A stretch of 64,000 nt of DNA. Origin: Bettongia penicillata ogilbyi. Lineage: Eukaryota; Chordata; Mammalia; Diprotodontia; Potoroidae. The notes under the pieces are model-generated. The model made no database searches, was not told the DNA's origin, and was given only the letters and a program-made list of their open reading frames with translations. Below are positions 61,063 to 64,000 of the stretch, piece after piece. Within the stretch, counting starts at the first letter, position 1, and each line of letters begins with the position of its first letter. The stretch lies in assembly GCA_023548195.1 (NCBI GenBank), contig JAJHZJ010000043.1:248001-312000 (forward strand), written 5' to 3'. A program made the translations under genes and the position numbers.

Positions 61063-61162
61063 ATTATTTATTTATCTATTTATTCATTCACTCATTTATT
61101 TATTTATTCATTCCTTCACCTATTCATTCATTCATTCATTCGTTTGTTTGTTTGTTTGTTTT
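61063..61162 (+). repeat. simple repeat (ATTT/ATTC/GTTT)n
   Basis: About 100 bp of tetranucleotide units changing from tttattta-type through attcattc to gtttgttt. It lies exactly between a plus L1 3' end and a minus L1 3' end, so it may descend from their tails. Confidence 0.9.
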
Positions 61163-61164
61163 AA

Positions 61165-61961
61165 GTTTTTAACAATTATTTCCACAAAATTTTGAGTTCT
61201 AAATTTCCTCCCCATCTCTCCCCTCCTCCCACCCCAAAGCATCGTGAATTCTGATTACCCCTTCCTCCAATCTGTCCTCCCTTCTACCACACCCCTCCCT
61301 TCCCTTATCCCTATCTTCTTTCCTTACTTGTAGGGTAAGATTGATTACTTGTATTTCTTATTTCCCAGTTGTATGCAAAAACCATTCTCAACATTCGTTC
61401 CTAAGACTTTGAGTTCCAACGTCTCTCCCTTCCTCTCTCCCCACCCATCCCCACTGAGAAGACAAGCAATTCAATATAGGCTATGTATATGTACTTTTGC
61501 AAATGACTTCCATAATAGTCATGTTGTGTAACACTGACTATATTTCCCTCCATCCTTTCCTGCCCCCCATTTCTTCTATTCTCTCTTTTGACCTTGTCCT
61601 TCCCCAAGAGTGTTGACTTCTAATTGTTCCCTCCTCCGATTGCCCTCCCTTCCATCATCCCCCCCACCTTGCTTATCCCCTTCTCCCCCACTTTCTTGTA
61701 TTGTAAGATAGGTTTTCATGCCAAAATGAGTGTGCATTTTATTCCTTCCTTGACTCAAATGTGATGAGAGTAAGCTTCATGTTTTTCGTCTCACCTCCCC
61801 CCTTTTTCTCTCCATTGAAAAGTCTTTTTCTTGCCTCTTTTATGAGAGATAATTTGCCCCATTCCATTTCTCCCTTTCTCCTCCCAATATATTCCTCTCT
61901 CACCCCTTAATTTTATTTTTTTTAAGATATGATCCCTTCCTATTCCACTCACCCTGTGCTT

Positions 61962-62009
<48 letters not shown>

Positions 62010-62960
62010 CCCCCTCCTTATATGTGTGTTTGTGTGTGTGTGTGTGTATAATCCCACAATAGTGAAAAAAGTTTCAAGAGTTACAAATATTGTCTTTCCA
62101 TGTAGGAATGTAAATAGTTCAAATTTAGTAAGTCCCTTATGGTTTCTCTTTCCTGTTTCCCTTTTCATGCTTCTCTCGATTCTTCTGTTTGAAAGTCAAA
62201 TTTTCTTTTCAGCTTTGTTCTTTTCATCAAGAATGCTTGAAAGTCCTCTATTTCATTGAATTACAGTTTTTCTTCTGAAGTATTATACTCAGTTTTGCTG
62301 GGTAGGTGATTCTTGGTTTGAGTCCTAGTTCCTTTGACTTCTGGAATATCATATTCCATGTCCTTTGATCCCTTAATGTAGAAGCTGCTAGATATTGCGT
62401 TATCCTGATTGTGTTTCCACAATACTCAAATTGTTTCTTTCTAGCTGCTTGCAATATTTTCTCCTTGACTTGGGAACTCTGGAATTTGGCTATAACATTC
62501 CTAGGAGTTTCTCTTTTTGGATCTCTTTCAGGAGGTGATTGGTAGATTCTTTCAATATTTATTTTGCCCTCTGGTTCTAGAATATCAGGACAGTTTTCCT
62601 TGATAATTTCATGAAAGATGATGTCTAGGCTCTGTTATTTGGTCATGACTTTCAGGTAGTCCCAATAACTTTTTAATTGTCTCTCCTGGATCAATGTTCC
62701 AGGTCAGTTGTTTTTCCAATGAGATATTTCACATTATCTTCCATTTTTTTCATTCTTTCGGTTTTGTTTTGTGATTTCTTGGTTTCTCATAAAGTCCTTA
62801 GCCTCTATCTGTTCCATTCTAATTTTTAAAGAACTATTTTCTTCAGTGAGTTTTTTAACCTCCTTTTCCATCTGGCTAATTTTGCTTTTTAAAGCATTCT
62901 TCTCCTCACTGGCTTTTTGAACCTCTTTTGCCAATTTAGTTAGCCTATTTTTCAAGGTAT
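61165..62960 (-). mobile_element. half-L1-like element, antisense, 5'-truncated
   Basis: On the minus strand, ORF1 from 62955 has a coiled coil ('KKLTEENSSLKIRMEQIEA' near 62.83 kb), an RRM region and a C-terminus with 'LRDQRTWNMIFQKSKELGL' near 62.35 kb. A long purine-rich 3' UTR continues to about 61165, with no ORF2. Within it are (CT)n, 61963-62006, and (GT)n, 62023-62047. The 3' UTR segments look partly repeated: 61.22-61.35 and 61.6-61.7 kb are alike. Confidence 0.68.
61963..62047 (+). repeat. microsatellites (CT)n and (GT)n
   Basis: 22 CT units (61963-62006), a short C-rich spacer, then about 12 GT units (62023-62047). Confidence 0.95.
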
Positions 62961-62984
62961 TATTAAATTAGAGAAAGAACAAAC

Positions 62985-63485
62985 AAATGAATTGGGTATG
63001 CAATTAAAAATTAGAAAAATAATAAATTAAAAATCCCAATTAAACACCAAATTGGAAATCTTAAAAATTGAAGGTGAGATTAATAATATTAAGGGTTTTT
63101 TAAACTATTGAATTAAAAAATAAAACCATGCAATTTTATGAAAAAATAATAAAATACTGTTTAATGATTTAAAAGAGAGAAGAAAACAAAATCACTAGGA
63201 TTAAAAATGAAAAAGGTGATTATATCAACAGCGGAGATCAAATCAAAGTAATTATAATGAGTTATTTTGCCCAATTATATGCCAATAAATCTAACAACAT
63301 AAGGAAAGTGGAAAAATATTTACAAGCCATAAACTGCCTAGGCTAACAGAAGAGAAATAGAATATCTAAATAAACCTATCTTAGAAAAAGAAATTGGACA
63401 GGCCATAAATGTGAATCCTAAAAGACAAGTATCAGATGGATTTGCAAATGAATTCTACCAAATATTTAAAGATCAACTACAAAGG
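62985..63485 (+). mobile_element. L1 ORF2 fragment (endonuclease-RT linker region)
   Basis: AT-rich, with 'cctaaataaacctatctt'-like, 'gaaattggacaggccataaa', 'agatggatttgcaaatgaat' and 'ctaccaaatatttaaaga' in the order of the L1 ORF2 region just before the RT core. Frame broken. Confidence 0.7.
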
Positions 63486-63840
63486 ACCTGTGAAGGAAGA
63501 TGCTATCCACATCCAGAGAAAGAACTGATAAATAGAAGTATATGTATATATTTGTGTCTAATGGTAGCCTTCTTTAGGATGGGGTGAAGAAAGAGGGAGA
63601 AAAAAATAAAAATTGCACAGCACAGAAAAAATTAGAAGGAAGCACAGAAAATTGCTGTAGCTAGAAAATGATGCATAGTGTTTATCAAAGTTTTTTTAAT
63701 AGTGTGAAATGGAAATTTATGATTTTATATTGAATCTTCTTATGTGCTGTGTAAATGGAAATGTTCTCTTTTTTATCTTTTTGTATTTAAGTTCAAGACT
63801 AAAAATTTTAAAAAGAAAAAATTAAATTATAAAAAGATGA
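63486..63840 (+). mobile_element. L1-like 3' UTR
   Basis: 'gctatccacatccagagaaa' then AT-rich 3' sequence to about 63835. It joins directly to the ORF2 fragment, implying an internal deletion or two adjacent copies. Confidence 0.6.
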
Positions 63841-63849
63841 TTTAAATCA

Positions 63850-64000
63850 TAAAAGAAAGCGTACAAAATCTCTCAGAATCAGAGGAAAATGTAGAAACAG
63901 AAAGAATCCATTGGTCACCTCCTGAAAGAACCCTCCCCCCCCCCCAAAAAAAGAAAACCTCTCAGAAATATTATAGCCAAAATCTAGAACTTGCAGGTCA
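63850..64000 (+). mobile_element. L1 ORF1 fragment running off the window
   Basis: Sense ORF1 sequence ('gaaagaatccattggtcacc', 'cctgaaagaaccctcc', 'atattatagccaaaatctag'), equivalent to the antisense copies at 9.1 and 62.5 kb. It continues beyond 64000. Confidence 0.7.

Overview
The window reads as nuclear DNA of a marsupial (metatherian). The evidence is the density of marsupial-type interspersed repeats: tRNA-derived MAR1-like SINEs with the 'ggcagctaggtgg' start, RTE LINEs with RTE-associated SINEs, L1 3' ends of the marsupial type, ORF1-only 'half-L1' elements, and MIR/L2-age repeats. Coding density is almost nil and CpG is depleted everywhere except one short island. I cannot name the species. 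Nothing prokaryotic, no CRISPR and no operon structure is present.

Underneath the repeats lies a decayed, tandemly duplicated KRAB zinc-finger (KRAB-ZNF) locus, all on the + strand. Recognisable host pieces are: a ZNF 3' tail (5.64-5.99 kb), a 127-bp KRAB-A exon (7032-7158), a CpG-rich promoter-like block (16.57-16.80 kb), a 96-bp KRAB-B exon (29234-29329), a broken C2H2 exon (33558-34360, resuming 36788-36990 after an L1), a second C2H2 exon (53019-53850) with its 3' tail (to 54365), and a second 127-bp KRAB-A exon (57520-57646) with a stop codon. The homologous pairs 5.64-7.16 / 54.06-57.65, 8.16-8.24 / 28.78-28.85 and 31.85-34.3 / 51.95-53.7 show that whole units were duplicated.

The rest is mostly retroelements, often nested. 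1-6 kb: L1 3' ends, two with clear target-site duplications (TSDs), and old repeats. 8.9-15.8 kb: antisense L1 ORF1, a minus-strand ERV with a 1.5-kb LTR and tRNA-Leu primer site, an interstitial telomere repeat, and an antisense half-L1 next to an ERV pol scrap. 16.9-26.6 kb: an ERV graveyard, with an ERV1-type pol fragment, a betaretrovirus-like (ERVK/class II) provirus with tRNA-Lys primer site running from its 5' LTR into env, then a minus-strand LTR and ERV1 PR-RT fragment. 26.6-28.5 kb: 5'-truncated RTE. 34.4-36.8 kb: L1 inside the zinc-finger exon. 37.2-39.9 kb: a PABPC1 processed pseudogene. 39.9-47.2 kb: a plus-strand copy of the tRNA-Leu ERV split by a near full-length RTE flanked by SINEs. 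48-52 kb: SINEs, a microsatellite and old repeats. 54-64 kb: half-L1s and L1 fragments.

No gene here looks intact as a whole. The KRAB-A exon at 7 kb and the promoter-like island are the only host parts without an obvious lesion. The most unusual detail is a 37-bp perfect inverted repeat inside the ERVK integrase. It is made of a different (ERV1) retrovirus's reverse-transcriptase sequence and is flanked by an imperfect 16-17-bp direct repeat.
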